Shown one piece after another: positions 26,535 to 38,100 of a stretch of 64,000 bases of DNA; position 1 is the first letter of the stretch, and every line of letters begins with the position of its first letter. The position numbers and the translations under genes are program-made. The stretch covers positions 10,176 to 74,175 of the forward strand of contig CALEFD010000034.1 of the NCBI GenBank assembly GCA_937876995.1, read 5' to 3'. This stretch comes from an uncultured Bacteroidales bacterium (GTDB lineage Bacteria > Bacteroidota > Bacteroidia > Bacteroidales > Bacteroidaceae). The notes below the pieces were generated by a model. The model worked only from the letters and a program-made list of their open reading frames with translations, made no database searches and was not told where the DNA came from.

Positions 26535-29066
26535 TTATAATCTGTTTTCAGTTTTTATACACAACTCTTTGTCGCCTTCATTATAAGAGACCACTATTGT
26601 ATCGCCTATATTACACTCTTCTTCAATAACCATTTCTGACAATTTGTCTTCAAGATATGTCTGTATGGCACGTTTCAACGGACGAGCGCCATATTCAGTA
26701 CTATAACCCTTATCTGCCAGGAACGAATAAACTTCCGGAGTTATCTGCAACACATAGCCCAAATCTGTTACACGATTCTTCAGCTTATCCACCTCAATGG
26801 TAACTATCTGAGCAATAGACTCTTTACTTAATTGATGGAAAGTAATTATTTCATCTATTCTGTTAATAAATTCCGGTGCAAAAGATTTGTTAAGAGCCTT
26901 TCTTATGAGTTCTTGTGCAAGCTCCTCTTTACCGGCATCAGAAGAATTAAAACCAATACCTCTACCAAAATCCTTTACCTGACGCGAACCGATATTCGAT
27001 GTCATTATAATAATGGTATTTCTAAAATCCACAGTTCTGCCATCACTATCGGTAAGACGGCCTTCATCCATTACCTGCAACAGTATATTGAATACATCTT
27101 GATGAGCCTTCTCTATTTCATCCAAAAGAACAATAGAGTAGGGCTTTCTGCGCACCTTTTCGGTTAACTGACCACCATTTTCATATCCTACATATCCCGG
27201 AGGAGCACCCACCAAACGCGACACAGCAAATTTCTCCATAAATTCGCTCATATCTATTCGTATCAATGCATCGGAACTGCCAAACAGCTGTTCTGCAAGC
27301 TCCTTAGCAAGCAGTGTTTTACCTACACCGGTAGGACCCAAGAAAAGGAACGTGCCTATTGGTTTGTCAGGATTTTTCAAACCAACTCTACTCCTTCTGA
27401 TAGCTTTTGTCACCATCTCTACAGCTTGCTGTTGAGCCACCACCCTGGTATTCAAAATGGTTGCCAGCCCTTTTATACGCATTCCCTCTTCCTGAGCTAT
27501 TTTTTGTACAGGAATACCGCTAATCATAGAAACCACATTGGCAATATTTTCAGCTGTAACTGTTTCACGCTGTTCCTTCAAAGACTCTTCCCAGTTCTTC
27601 TTTAACTGTTCAAGTTGTACCTCCAAATTCTTTTCTGAATCTCTGTATTTGGCAGCAAGCTCAAAATCCTGACGTAATACTGCATCGTTTTTCCCTCTTC
27701 TTGTCTCATCTATCAGTCTCTCCTGATCTTCAATCTCTTTTGGAACAGACATATTAAACAGATGAGTACGAGCACCGGCTTCGTCCATTACATCAATAGC
27801 CTTATCAGGAAAACTACGGTCAGAAATATACCTTTCAGAAAGTTTTACACAAGCAATTAAAGCATCGTCAGAATATGTAACATTGTGATGATCTTCGTAA
27901 TAGCTCTTAATGTTTTGAAGAATCTGAACAGTCTCTTCGGGCGATGTAGGCTCTACCAACACTTTCTGGAATCTGCGTTCCAAAGCACCATCTTTCTCTA
28001 TGGTTTTACGATATTCATCAACAGTGGTAGCACCAATGCACTGGAACTCACCACGCGATAATGCCGGTTTCAACATATTTGCAGCATCCATAGATCCCGG
28101 AGCGGAACCTGCTCCAATTATTGTATGAACCTCATCTATAAACAGAATAATGTCAGGATTTTTCTTTAACTCCTGCATTATAGAACGAAGACGTTCTTCA
28201 AACTGTCCACGATACTTTGTACCGGCTACCACAGCAGCCATATCCAAAGAAAGCAGACGCTTGCCAAACAGTATTCTGGATACTTTTTTCTCCACAATAC
28301 GCTGTGCCAATCCCTCAACAATGGCAGATTTTCCCACACCCGGTTCACCTATCAGGATAGGGTTGTTCTTTTTTCTGCGACTAAGTATCTGCGAAAGCCT
28401 CTCTATCTCTTTTTCCCTGCCTATAACAGGATCCAGTTTACCATCTTCAGCAGCCTTAGTCAAATCAGAACTGAAAGAATCCAGCACTGGTGTGTTAGAA
28501 CCCGAACCGGCCCTTACCTTCTTTGTTTTCTGATACTCCTGTTGTCCCGACGATTCTGAAACTGACATCAATCCGTCATCATCATCATCAACATCATCAT
28601 CTAATGGGTCATCATCTGCATCAAGTCCCATATTTATATTGCCACCCAACGATAAATCTTCAACAATTCGTTTATAATCAACCTTATAAGACTGCAGCAA
28701 TGAAGCAACACTATTAGCGTTTTCTCTGGCTATTGCCAACAGTAAATGCTCCGGACCAACCTCATCCTGTTTATGAAGTCTTGCCTCCAGCATACTTATT
28801 CTGATAATCCTGTTCACCACCGATGAAAGTTGAATATCATCTATTGTTACATTAGAATTTTCTACGTTCAATTGTTCTAATTGCTGTTTCAACAAACCCA
28901 AATCAATCTGCATAGCAGCAAGCAGTTCCACAGCTTTGTTGTTTCCGTCGCGCAAAATAGCAAGCATAAGGTCTTCCGGCATCACCATTGAGTGATGCAG
29001 GCGCTCGGCTTCCTCTTTGCAGAGTATCAGAATGGCATTTACTCTTTCAGATAATTTTCTATCCAT
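26535..29066 (-). CDS. clpC: ATP-dependent Clp protease ATPase subunit ClpC
   Basis: An 843-residue Hsp100 unfoldase that feeds substrates to ClpP. The N domain (1-145) carries two Clp_N repeats ([37 protein letters not shown]). Residues about 150-170 are an Asp-rich linker ([15 protein letters not shown]). D1 has Walker [10 protein letters not shown] and [12 protein letters not shown] middle UVR-type coiled segment follows ([20 protein letters not shown]). D2 has [29 protein letters not shown] and the sensor-2 [10 protein letters not shown]. The UVR motif marks ClpC rather than ClpA/B. It is divergent from gyrA, with htpG downstream. A minus-strand AACTTTTG at 29101-29108 is a weak -7 candidate. 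Confidence 0.93.
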   Translation of the reverse strand: MDRKLSERVNAILILCKEEAERLHHSMVMPEDLMLAILRDGNNKAVELLAAMQIDLGLLKQQLEQLNVENSNVTIDDIQLSSVVNRIIRISMLEARLHKQDEVGPEHLLLAIARENANSVASLLQSYKVDYKRIVEDLSLGGNINMGLDADDDPLDDDVDDDDDGLMSVSESSGQQEYQKTKKVRAGSGSNTPVLDSFSSDLTKAAEDGKLDPVIGREKEIERLSQILSRRKKNNPILIGEPGVGKSAIVEGLAQRIVEKKVSRILFGKRLLSLDMAAVVAGTKYRGQFEERLRSIMQELKKNPDIILFIDEVHTIIGAGSAPGSMDAANMLKPALSRGEFQCIGATTVDEYRKTIEKDGALERRFQKVLVEPTSPEETVQILQNIKSYYEDHHNVTYSDDALIACVKLSERYISDRSFPDKAIDVMDEAGARTHLFNMSVPKEIEDQERLIDETRRGKNDAVLRQDFELAAKYRDSEKNLEVQLEQLKKNWEESLKEQRETVTAENIANVVSMISGIPVQKIAQEEGMRIKGLATILNTRVVAQQQAVEMVTKAIRRSRVGLKNPDKPIGTFLFLGPTGVGKTLLAKELAEQLFGSSDALIRIDMSEFMEKFAVSRLVGAPPGYVGYENGGQLTEKVRRKPYSIVLLDEIEKAHQDVFNILLQVMDEGRLTDSDGRTVDFRNTIIIMTSNIGSRQVKDFGRGIGFNSSDAGKEELAQELIRKALNKSFAPEFINRIDEIITFHQLSKESIAQIVTIEVDKLKNRVTDLGYVLQITPEVYSFLADKGYSTEYGARPLKRAIQTYLEDKLSEMVIEEECNIGDTIVVSYNEGDKELCIKTENRL

Positions 29067-29182
29067 ATCTATTATTTAACCTAAATCAACATAATATCAG
29101 CAAAAGTTGTGCCATAACTTTAGAGTGACATAAAGTCGCTATTAAAAAAACATAAAAACTAGTATATACCTTATTAAAAATA

Positions 29183-29192
29183 CGCGCGCGCG
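29183..29192. repeat. (CG)5 dinucleotide run upstream of the gyrA promoter
   Basis: Ten consecutive alternating C and G bases in an otherwise AT-rich divergent promoter region. It directly precedes the gyrA -33 element. Alternating CG is the classic Z-DNA-prone sequence; the consequence here is inferred. Confidence 0.9.
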
Positions 29193-29194
29193 AG

Positions 29195-29225
29195 TTGGTT
29201 ATTTGAATAAAAACAAGTACCTTTG
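29195..29225 (+). promoter_or_regulatory. gyrA promoter
   Basis: TACCTTTG (29218-29225) and TTG (29195-29197), 20 bp apart. Predicted leader of about 24 nt to the TTG start at 29254. Confidence 0.75.
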
Positions 29226-29253
29226 TAGTTACTAAAACAAAACTCTTAAGAAA

Positions 29254-31776
29254 TTGGAACAGGATAGAATTATTAAGGTAAACATTGAAGAGGAGATGAA
29301 ATCCTCATACATAGATTATTCAATGTCAGTTATTGTGGCTCGTGCTTTGCCTGATGCAAGAGATGGTCTAAAGCCGGTTCACAGAAGAATACTCTATAGT
29401 ATGATGCGTGACGGAAACACATCCGATAAACCATATCGTAAATCGGCACGTACAGTAGGCGATGTTCTCGGTCACTTTCATCCTCACGGTGATTCATCTG
29501 TATATGGTGCATTAGTGCGCTTGGCTCAGGATTGGATTATGAGATACCCGCTGGTTGACGGACAGGGTAACTTTGGTTCTATTGATGGTGACAGCCCTGC
29601 TGCAATGCGTTATACCGAGGTAAGACTCAGAAAGATTGGTGAAGATATGATGCAGGACATCTACAAGAATACTGTAGATTTTGTTCCAAACTATGACAAC
29701 AAAGAAGAAGAACCAACCATTCTGCCAACCTGTTTACCAAACCTGCTTATCAACGGCTCATCGGGTATTGCTGTAGGTATGGCTACCAATATGCCTCCAC
29801 ACAACATTTCAGAAGTTCTTGATGGTTGTATGGCTATGGTAGATAATCCTGAAATTACCGTAGAGGAACTGATGCAATATGTAAAGGCACCCGATTTCCC
29901 AACAGGTGGTTTCATTTATGGCATGAGCGGTGTACGCGAAGCTTTTGAAACGGGTAGGGGACGTGTTATTATGCGCGCCAGAACAGAGATAGAATCTGGT
30001 CCGCAGCACGACAAGATTGTAGTTACAGAGATTCCATACAATGTAAATAAAGCCGAACTCATTAAGTTTATTGCAGATCTTGTATCAGATAAACGTATAG
30101 AAGGTATCAGCAATGTAAACGACGAATCAGACCGCGAAGGTATGCGTATCGTCATCGACGTAAAGAAAGATGCAAATGCCAACGTTGTTTTGAATAAGCT
30201 CTTCAAAATGACTCAATTACAGTCATCATTCGGTGTTAATAACATTGCTTTGGTAAAAGGTCGTCCTAAGTGCTTAAACCTGCGCGATTTAATTAAATGT
30301 TTCGTTGACCATCGTCACGAAGTTGTAATTCGCCGCACAAAACACGATCTGGAAGAGGCTAAAAAACGTGCTCACATACTTGAAGGACTTATTATTGCTT
30401 CGGACAATATTGACGAAGTAATTAGAATAATAAAGACTGCAAAATCTCCGGCAGATGCAATCCAGGGCTTGATGGATAGATTCTCACTTGATGAAATCCA
30501 GGCAAAGGCTATTGTAGAGATGAGACTCCGTCAGCTTACAGCACTTATGCAAGATCAGTTGCATAATGAATACAACGAACTGATGGCAAAGATTGACTAC
30601 TTACAGAGCATACTTGACGATCCTGAAAAGTGTAAAGAGGTTATCAAGAATGAACTACAGGTAGTAAAAGACAAATATGGCGATGAGAGAAAGACTGAAA
30701 TAGTTTTGGCATCGGAAGAGTTCAATCCGGAAGACTTCTATGCTGATGAACCTATGATTATAACCATATCTCACCTTGGTTATATTAAACGTACTCCTCT
30801 AACAGAATACAGATTGCAGAGTAGGGGTGGCGTAGGTTCTAAGGGTAGCAGTAAACGCGAAGAAGACTTTATAGAACATATCTTCACAGCATCAATGCAC
30901 AACTACATACTCTTCTTCACAGAAAAGGGACGTTGTTATTGGTTGAAGGTATATGATATACCGGAAGGAGCCAAGAGTTCAAAGGGACGCGCTATTCAGA
31001 ACATTCTGAATATAGAAGCCGACAACAGAATTACCGCATCTATCACTATTAAGTCTTTGAATGACAAAGAGTTTACTCAGTCACATAGTTTGATATTCTG
31101 TACAGAAAGAGGTACTATCAAAAAGACATCATTAGAAGACTATTCAAGACCACGTCAGAACGGTATCAATGCTATCAATTTGGTAGAAGGCGATAGAGTA
31201 GTGGCTGTCAGATTAACAAACGGTGAAAACGAAATTCTGGTAGCAAACAGCAATGGTCGTGCTATCCGATTCAACGAAAGCACAGTACGTAATATGGGTA
31301 GAAATGCTACCGGTGTACGTGCTATCACTCTGGATGACGATGGTCAAGATCATGTAGTAGGTATGATTGCTATAGAAAATCCAGAAGAAGAGACAGTAAT
31401 GATTGTTTCTGAATATGGTTACGGAAAACGTTCAGATGTAGAAGATTACAGAATAACCAACCGTGGCGGTAAGGGTGTTAAGACCATACAGATTACAGAA
31501 AAGACAGGTAAACTTATATCAATACAATCTGTAACCAACGATAACGATTTGATGATTATCAACAAGAGCGGTATAACATTGCGTCTTGATGTATCTACCA
31601 TAAGAGTTATGGGACGTGCCACACAGGGTGTAAGGCTTATCAACTTAGAGAAACGTGGTGACCAGATTGCTTCTATCTGTAAGGTAAACAGCGAAGAACC
31701 TGAAGAAGTATCAGAAGTATCGGAAGTTGAAAATAATGAAAATCAGCAGGTTACAACAGAAAACAGTGAAGCATAA
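29254..31776 (+). CDS. gyrA: DNA gyrase subunit A
   Basis: An 840-residue type IIA topoisomerase subunit that cuts and reseals DNA to introduce negative supercoils with GyrB. Translation starts at a TTG: an in-frame stop lies at 29233-29235 and there is no ATG or GTG before the conserved [20 protein letters not shown]. The winged-helix core has [29 protein letters not shown] (the quinolone region) and catalytic Tyr120 in [10 protein letters not shown]. The C-terminal beta-pinwheel includes the GyrA box QSRGGVG. The position matching E. coli Asp87 is Gly85. The tail is Glu-rich. The TPR gene follows after 35 bp and is probably co-transcribed. Confidence 0.96.
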   Translation: MEQDRIIKVNIEEEMKSSYIDYSMSVIVARALPDARDGLKPVHRRILYSMMRDGNTSDKPYRKSARTVGDVLGHFHPHGDSSVYGALVRLAQDWIMRYPLVDGQGNFGSIDGDSPAAMRYTEVRLRKIGEDMMQDIYKNTVDFVPNYDNKEEEPTILPTCLPNLLINGSSGIAVGMATNMPPHNISEVLDGCMAMVDNPEITVEELMQYVKAPDFPTGGFIYGMSGVREAFETGRGRVIMRARTEIESGPQHDKIVVTEIPYNVNKAELIKFIADLVSDKRIEGISNVNDESDREGMRIVIDVKKDANANVVLNKLFKMTQLQSSFGVNNIALVKGRPKCLNLRDLIKCFVDHRHEVVIRRTKHDLEEAKKRAHILEGLIIASDNIDEVIRIIKTAKSPADAIQGLMDRFSLDEIQAKAIVEMRLRQLTALMQDQLHNEYNELMAKIDYLQSILDDPEKCKEVIKNELQVVKDKYGDERKTEIVLASEEFNPEDFYADEPMIITISHLGYIKRTPLTEYRLQSRGGVGSKGSSKREEDFIEHIFTASMHNYILFFTEKGRCYWLKVYDIPEGAKSSKGRAIQNILNIEADNRITASITIKSLNDKEFTQSHSLIFCTERGTIKKTSLEDYSRPRQNGINAINLVEGDRVVAVRLTNGENEILVANSNGRAIRFNESTVRNMGRNATGVRAITLDDDGQDHVVGMIAIENPEEETVMIVSEYGYGKRSDVEDYRITNRGGKGVKTIQITEKTGKLISIQSVTNDNDLMIINKSGITLRLDVSTIRVMGRATQGVRLINLEKRGDQIASICKVNSEEPEEVSEVSEVENNENQQVTTENSEA

Positions 31777-31811
31777 AAAGAAAATAATTAATAACTTAAA
31801 TACAAATTAAG

Positions 31812-33095
31812 ATGAAAAAGATTTTATTTATGTTCGTTGCAGCATTAAGCATGATAGCATCTGCTAATGCTCAGACATTATCTCCAAAAGAGATAAAAAA
31901 GGCAACAAAAGCAGCTCAGAAAGAGGTTAGAGCAGCAAAAGATCAGCTTGCAGACAATGGTAACATTAACTCAGCTCGTACCATTATTGACAGATGTATG
32001 AAAAATGAATATGTCAAGGATTGGGCTGAAACATGGAGTGTAGCTGCAGATGTATATTTCAAACTTTATACTGACGCAAACATTAAGTCATATCAGGGTA
32101 CTCCTTATGATACAATTGGTATGTACAACTATATGATTAAATGGTACGATATTGTTTTAACTTGCGATTCACTGCAGCAGATTCCTAACGAAAAGGGCAA
32201 GACCAGCACAGCTTGTCGCGACACCCACGGTTACGAAATGTACAGAAACCACACAAACTTTATCAATGCCGGTATTATGTACTTCAACAATCGTAAGGAT
32301 TATAAGAATGCATACGAAATGTTTGATAAATACTACAAATATGCAGAAACTCCTATATTGAAGTCATATCTTGAACAGGATACAAGTTTTGCAAAATATG
32401 CTATTGAATTTGCATATTTCCCAACATTGGCTGCAAACAATATGGGTGATTATCAGAAAGTTTTGAAGTATGTTGATAAAGCAATTGAAGATCCTGAATA
32501 CGGAGCAGCTTGTCAGAGGATCAAGGCAGAAGCATACGAAAACATGAAGGATACTGCAAACTGGATTAGCAATCTGATGACAGGTATTGTTAACTATCCA
32601 ACAGACGAATATTTCTACACCAAAATTATTATGTATTATAACGATACAGAAAAATGGGAAGAGTTAGAAAACTTCGTTACCGATATGATTGCTAAAGATC
32701 CTAATAAAGCATACAACTATTTCGTAGTAGGTGTATTGAAACAGCAGCAGAAAGATTATGAAACAGCAGCTAAGAATTATGAGATGGCTGTAGAGAAAGA
32801 TCCGGAACTTGCTGACGCTTATATTAACTTAGGTCTTTGCTATATGTTCCTTGCAAATGAATATGTAGATGCAAATTCAAACATCAACTACAGATCTGCT
32901 GCATACAAGAAGGTTCTTGAAGTTGAAAAGGAATATTATCAGAAAGCATTACCAATGTACGAAAAGGTTGAAAAGCTTCTTCCTAACGATGTTGACAAAT
33001 GGGGTCCACAGCTTTATCAGATTTACTACAAGCTCAATATGAGTAAAGAGACAAGCAGAATGGAAACTATTCTTAAAGCAGAAGGTTTACTTTAA
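31812..33095 (+). CDS. exported tetratricopeptide-repeat protein
   Basis: A 427-residue protein with a cleavable signal peptide (MKKILFMFVAALSMIASANA, then Q). The mature part is Lys/Ala-rich at first (KEIKKATKAAQKEVRAAKDQ), then contains helical repeats, the clearest being YNYFVVGVLKQQQKDYETAA, NYEMAVEKDPELADAYINLG and AYKKVLEVEKEYYQKALPMY. These match TPR spacing (W/Y-x-x-x-G, A-x-x-x-Y). It is periplasmic or outer-membrane associated. TPR proteins mediate protein contacts; the partner is not known. It follows gyrA with no terminator between, and is closed by its own terminator. Confidence 0.82.
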   Translation: MKKILFMFVAALSMIASANAQTLSPKEIKKATKAAQKEVRAAKDQLADNGNINSARTIIDRCMKNEYVKDWAETWSVAADVYFKLYTDANIKSYQGTPYDTIGMYNYMIKWYDIVLTCDSLQQIPNEKGKTSTACRDTHGYEMYRNHTNFINAGIMYFNNRKDYKNAYEMFDKYYKYAETPILKSYLEQDTSFAKYAIEFAYFPTLAANNMGDYQKVLKYVDKAIEDPEYGAACQRIKAEAYENMKDTANWISNLMTGIVNYPTDEYFYTKIIMYYNDTEKWEELENFVTDMIAKDPNKAYNYFVVGVLKQQQKDYETAAKNYEMAVEKDPELADAYINLGLCYMFLANEYVDANSNINYRSAAYKKVLEVEKEYYQKALPMYEKVEKLLPNDVDKWGPQLYQIYYKLNMSKETSRMETILKAEGLL

Positions 33096-33117
33096 TACTA
33101 ATTAAATATAAACTTAG

Positions 33118-33149
33118 AAACAGCTCGGTATTTTTCCGGGCTGTTTTTA
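33118..33149 (+). terminator. intrinsic terminator after the TPR gene
   Basis: An 11-bp stem, AAACAGCTCGG (33118-33128) with CCGGGCTGTTT (33136-33146), one G-T pair, followed by TTTTT-like sequence. Confidence 0.88.
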
Positions 33150-33230
33150 TTTATTTCTGTACATCTTTTATAGTAGTATTCAAATATTTAAATCTCAGAG
33201 ACCTGTAAATACCTTATATATATTAAAAGG

Positions 33231-33254
33231 AGAGGACTCTTTTGGGAGTCCTCT
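33231..33254 (+). promoter_or_regulatory. leader hairpin upstream of the SusD-like gene
   Basis: A perfect 9-bp inverted repeat, AGAGGACTC (33231-33239) and GAGTCCTCT (33246-33254), 26 bp before the ATG. No T run follows, so it is not a normal terminator. It may be a leader stem or the remnant of one. I see no clear -7 box between it and the previous terminator. Confidence 0.5.
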
Positions 33255-33280
33255 ATATCCTATTTAACATAATAGTTATT

Positions 33281-35008
33281 ATGAAAAAATCATTTATTCC
33301 ACTTATATGCGCTACTGCTTTATTAACAGTTAGTTGCGCCGATAAGCTTGAGATTCCTCAGAAGGGCGTTGTAGCTTACGAGGATTTCTATAAGACAGAC
33401 GAAGATGCAGAGGGTGCTCTTGTAGCTATGTATGATGTTTTCGCACAAAACATTGCTCGTCCTAATGGCGAATCAATTATCTGCCCTTATATTGCACTAT
33501 TCAACCTACCTGGTGACGATGTTTATGCAGCAGGTGAATTCTATGGAGACAACGACTTCAATGCACAGATAAACGAATTCCGTTTTGATGCAAATGCTCA
33601 GCTTGTTGTAAGTATGTACAAAGGTTTCTACCAGATGATTTATGGTGCTAACCTTGTTATTGACAATTTCAGTGGCAATAAAGCTGACACTGAGGTTAAG
33701 AAAAGAGCAGTTGCTGAAGCTCGCACTATTCGTGCTTGGGCTCACATGATGCTTGCTATTGGTTGGGGTACTCCTCCAAAGATTGACAAAGTTATTGTAG
33801 ATGCTCCTTCTAACTATAATGGAACTCAGGAAGAGCTTTTGGCATGGTGCGGTGACGAAGCTATGGCAGCAGTTGCCGATTTGCGCGAACGTACTTCAAC
33901 AGCCGACAAGAATGGAACAACTTATGTAACAAAAGGTTTTGCTCAGTATGTAGCAGGTAAAGCATATCTGTTTGCAGGTGACTATGAAAATGCTGAAGCT
34001 GCTTTGAAACCATTGGTAACATCTGATAAATATGCTCTTGTTCCAGGCGATCGTATTCGTGAAACTTTCCACTTGGTAGGTGAAGGCAATGAAGAGTACA
34101 TATTTGCTGCAAATATCAATAACAACCCTGCTATTGGTGACTGGTCAGGTAAGATTCAGAAGACCACTTGGATGCACATGGACATCTGGGGTTGGAGAAC
34201 TGACCACTGGGCAGGAACTCCATCACTTGTAAGAGGTGGTTGGGGCGGCCTTGGTGTACGTGCTGACTTTGCTGAAGCTCTGATTGCAAACGATGGTTAT
34301 GATTCATACCGCCGTAAGGCTTGGGTAAAACAGTTTGACCCGGAAGTTCTATATGAAATGGCATATCCTACAGATACAACACAGACATTAGAGCAGAAGA
34401 AACAGGGTTCAGACCGTGGTATTAAGACATATCTCTATGGACAGAGCGAATATCTGCAGTACAAGAGAGTTTCTGACAATGCTGATTATGACAACTGGTA
34501 TTCAACTCTGAACGTACTTATTGCACGTCAGGCAGAGGCTTATTTGATGTATGCAGAAGTTGCTGCACGTACATCATCTACAGCTGACGATGCTCTTGGT
34601 TTACAGTTGCTTAAAGAAATTCAGAACCGTGCCGGTTCACAGAAAGTAAGTGCAACTCTTAACTTACAGGATGTTAAGGAAGAGAAGAGATTTGAAATGT
34701 TTATGGAGGGTTGCCGTTGGGCTGATTTGGTTCGTTACTATAAGGTAGATGGCGACCAGACCGTTATAAACAATTTGAAGGACAATGGTCAAAATGTTCC
34801 TCAGCTCTACGATACATTCTGGGGAGAAGCTAAGGATGGTTCTACGACATATCCTCAGACAGCCGAGCACAATATTATAACTGTCATGCAGCATCCTAAT
34901 ACAGGTAAGAAGGTTGGTTTTGATAAAGACGTTCATACCCTATTCCCATTCCCTGGTGCAGCTGTAATGGCTATTAATCCTAATATGAAACAGAACCCTG
35001 GTTATTAA
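33281..35008 (+). CDS. SusD/RagB-family nutrient-binding outer-membrane lipoprotein (no SusC partner nearby)
   Basis: A 575-residue surface lipoprotein with lipobox TVSC (Cys19). The SusD-type TPR scaffold shows AYEDFYKTDEDAEGALVAMY near the start, RTIRAWAHMMLAIGWGTPPK, TKGFAQYVAGKAYLFAGDYENA and VKEEKRFEMFMEGCRWADLVRY, the last being the most diagnostic SusD motif. It normally forms a lid on a TonB-dependent SusC channel. None lies on either side: upstream is a terminated TPR gene, downstream the convergent mfd. The ligand is unknown; the Trp-rich segment (about 290-330) could form part of a carbohydrate site. I start at 33281, where the signal peptide begins; an earlier in-frame start (33242) would fall inside the leader hairpin. 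Confidence 0.9.
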   Translation: MKKSFIPLICATALLTVSCADKLEIPQKGVVAYEDFYKTDEDAEGALVAMYDVFAQNIARPNGESIICPYIALFNLPGDDVYAAGEFYGDNDFNAQINEFRFDANAQLVVSMYKGFYQMIYGANLVIDNFSGNKADTEVKKRAVAEARTIRAWAHMMLAIGWGTPPKIDKVIVDAPSNYNGTQEELLAWCGDEAMAAVADLRERTSTADKNGTTYVTKGFAQYVAGKAYLFAGDYENAEAALKPLVTSDKYALVPGDRIRETFHLVGEGNEEYIFAANINNNPAIGDWSGKIQKTTWMHMDIWGWRTDHWAGTPSLVRGGWGGLGVRADFAEALIANDGYDSYRRKAWVKQFDPEVLYEMAYPTDTTQTLEQKKQGSDRGIKTYLYGQSEYLQYKRVSDNADYDNWYSTLNVLIARQAEAYLMYAEVAARTSSTADDALGLQLLKEIQNRAGSQKVSATLNLQDVKEEKRFEMFMEGCRWADLVRYYKVDGDQTVINNLKDNGQNVPQLYDTFWGEAKDGSTTYPQTAEHNIITVMQHPNTGKKVGFDKDVHTLFPFPGAAVMAINPNMKQNPGY

Positions 35009-35049
35009 TATTAATTCAAAATAGTCATATACATATAACTATTTTAAAG

Positions 35050-35094
35050 GAGCCCCCAAGTAGAATTAAACATCTGCTTGGGGGCTCTGATTTA
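35050..35094. terminator. strong hairpin between susD-like and mfd
   Basis: A perfect 11-bp GC-rich stem, GAGCCCCCAAG (35050-35060) with CTTGGGGGCTC (35077-35087), extendable by four inner pairs. The T tract after it is weak (TGATTTATG). It sits between convergent genes and may act as terminator or RNA-stabilising end for both. Confidence 0.7.
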
Positions 35095-35111
35095 TGTCAC
35101 TGTTAATAATA

Positions 35112-38100
35112 CTATACAGATTGAATACCATTAATCTCTTCAAAAACAGAGATAGCCTGTTCTACACTTTTTACATCTGTTATCAAGATACTTCGTTTAC
35201 CATTATCTTCACGCAGACGACACTCCATAGGATGATTTTCAGCGTACATCAATATATTGCCAAAAGCATCGCTTGAATAGTATGGACTCTCCAAATTCGA
35301 TATAAAGAACAGACTCATTCTACCTCCTTTAAGGAATATCTTCTCTATACCCAATTCCTTGCCCATCTTACGTAGTAAAACCAGCCTGATAAGTTCTTCT
35401 GCCTGAGGAGGTATTTTACCAAACCTGTCTTCCAAACGATAACGGAAAGCCATTATATCGTTTTCACGTTCCATGCCGTCCAGCTCTCTGTAAAGCAGTA
35501 TTCGTTCACTACCATCAGGGACATATTCCGGAGGAAAATTAAGTTCCAAATCACTCTCAACAAGACACTCTTCAACATACATTTCGGCCGATTTAATACC
35601 ATTTTCTGTTATGTTTGCTTTATCGGTAAAGAGTTCAGCAAATTCATCATTTTTAAGTTCTCGTACAGCCTCTTTTAGTATCTTCTGATAGGTTTCGTAT
35701 CCCAAATCGGAAATAAACCCACTCTGTTCTGCACCTAACATATTTCCTGCACCGCGAATATCAAGGTCTTGCATTGCTATTTGAATACCGCTGCCCAATT
35801 CGCTAAAATTCTCTATAGCCTGAAGCCTACGACGGGAATCCTGTGGTAACGCACTAAGTGGTGGTGCAAGCAGATAGCAGAATGCCTTACGGTTACTACG
35901 CCCCACTCTACCTCGCATCTGATGCAAATCGCTCAATCCAAAATGGTGTGCATTATTCACAATAATGGTATTTACATTTGGTATGTCTATACCATTCTCT
36001 ATTATAGAGGTGGCTATAAAGACATCGTAATCATGATTCATAAAATCCACCACAATCTTCTCCAGTTCATCGGGATTCATCTGGCCATGTCCAACACAGA
36101 CTCTTGCATCGGGTACTTCTCTTTCAACAATAGCCTGCAAATCGTAAAGTGAATTTATTCTGTCACTTATTAAGAACAACTGACCATTACGGCTCATTTC
36201 AAAGTTGACGGCTTCACGTATTATCTCAGAATTGAATGTATGAACTTCTGTCTGTATGGGATACCTGTTTGGTGGCGGAGTATGTATAACCGATAAATCG
36301 CGTGCTCCCATTAATGAAAACTGCAATGTTCTTGGTATAGGTGTAGCAGTCATAGTAAGAGTATCCACATTCACCTTCATCTGTTTCAGTTTCTCCTTTA
36401 CAGAGACTCCAAACTTCTGTTCCTCATCTATTATAAGCAATCCTAAATCTTTAAACTTTACACTTTTGCCAATCAATTTATGAGTGCCTATTATTATATC
36501 TATTTTACCCGATTCCAAACGAGATAGTATATCGGTAGTCTGAGCAGCTGTTCTGGCACGACTCAGATAATCTACATTACAAGGAAAATCTTTCAGTCTT
36601 TCACTAAAAGTTTTATAATGTTGAAATGCCAGGATAGTAGTAGGAACAAGAACAGCTACCTGTTTATTATCGGCAACAGCCTTGAAGGCAGCGCGTATTG
36701 CCACTTCGGTTTTTCCAAATCCCACATCGCCACAGATAAGACGATCCATTGGTTTACCGCTCTCCATATCGGCTTTTATATCTAATGTAGCTTTTAACTG
36801 ATCCGGAGTATCTTCATATATAAAACTTGCCTCCAATTCGTTTTGCAGATATGAATCAGGGCCATATGCAAATCCCTTTTCCTGTTGACGTTTTGCATAC
36901 AATTGAATAAGGTCACGAGCTATATCCTTGATTTTTCCCTTGGTACGTTCTTTCAGGTTTTCCCAAGCACCTGAACCAAGTTTGTTAATACGCGGAGGTT
37001 CACCCTCTTTGCCTTTGTACTTAGATACTTTATGCAGCGAATGTATTGATACAAATACAACATCGTTGTTCTTGTATATAAGTTTTATAACCTCCTGCAT
37101 TGTACCTCCCTTCTGTACTCTTACCAAACCACCAAAGGTTCCTACTCCATGGTCCATGTGAACCACATAATCGCCTATATTGAATTCACTCAACTCTTTT
37201 AGAGTAAGTGCCACCTTGCCATTTCTTGCTCTGTCGCTTTTCAGATTATATTTGTGGAAACGGTCAAAAATCTGATGGTCTGTAAAAAAACAACATTGCA
37301 ACAGATTGTCGGCAAAACCTTCGTGCAACGTCTTATCTATGGGAGTAAATACTATACGTTCACCACGATCCTCAAAAATGGCTTTCAATCTATCGGTCTG
37401 TTTACTACTGTCTGATAGAATGTAAATTTTATACCCTTTAACCAGATAATCGGTTAAAACTGATGATACTAAATCGAAATTCTTATGAAATAGCGTCTGA
37501 TTGGATGTATTGAAACAGATTGTTACATCGGGAGTTCCTGTTGGTTTTGTACCAAACTCAACTTTTCTGTATGCAAAGAATTTCTTCAAGAAATCTTCTA
37601 CATCTACTATTTCAGGTCTTTCCGTCTGTTCAACATCCCTAATATGAGCAGCTATAGAAGTGTTATTATCTATATCCTTTTTAATACTCTCTATTCTATC
37701 GGCAGTCCAAAGCAAATCTCTTGCAACAATGACAGAACTTTCCGGTATAAAATCCAGCAACGACACTTTTTCTGTATCTTTACCAGACATACCCGGTACT
37801 ATAACAGCATTCTCCATACTCTCCAAAGAGAGTTGGGTTTCTACCGAAAATTGTCTTATACTATCTATGTCATCGCCAAAAAAATCTATTCTGTAAGGAT
37901 TTTCCGACGAGAAAGAGAAGACATCAAGAATACTACCTCGAACAGCATATTGTCCCGGTTCATATACGTAATCAACACGTTCAAATCCCAATTCAAACAG
38001 TCTGTCTTGAATAGAATCTCTATCTACGGTAGCGTATTGTTCTAAGAATATAGTGTTTTCACTAAGATTGGTTTTAGATACTACAGGTTCAGCAAGTGCA

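Noticed and set aside
28523..28717. His-rich frame (HHHHQHHH) on the plus strand
   Set aside because: It is the complement of the Asp-rich linker of ClpC (GAT codons read as ATC/CAT).
2641..33205. Similarity of AAATCTCAG-containing segments at about 2651 and 33190
   Set aside because: Only about nine shared bases in AT-rich surroundings; not enough for a repeat.
33150..33280. Remnant of a susC gene before the SusD-like gene
   Set aside because: No TonB-receptor C-terminal strand or plug motif could be read in any frame of these 130 bases.
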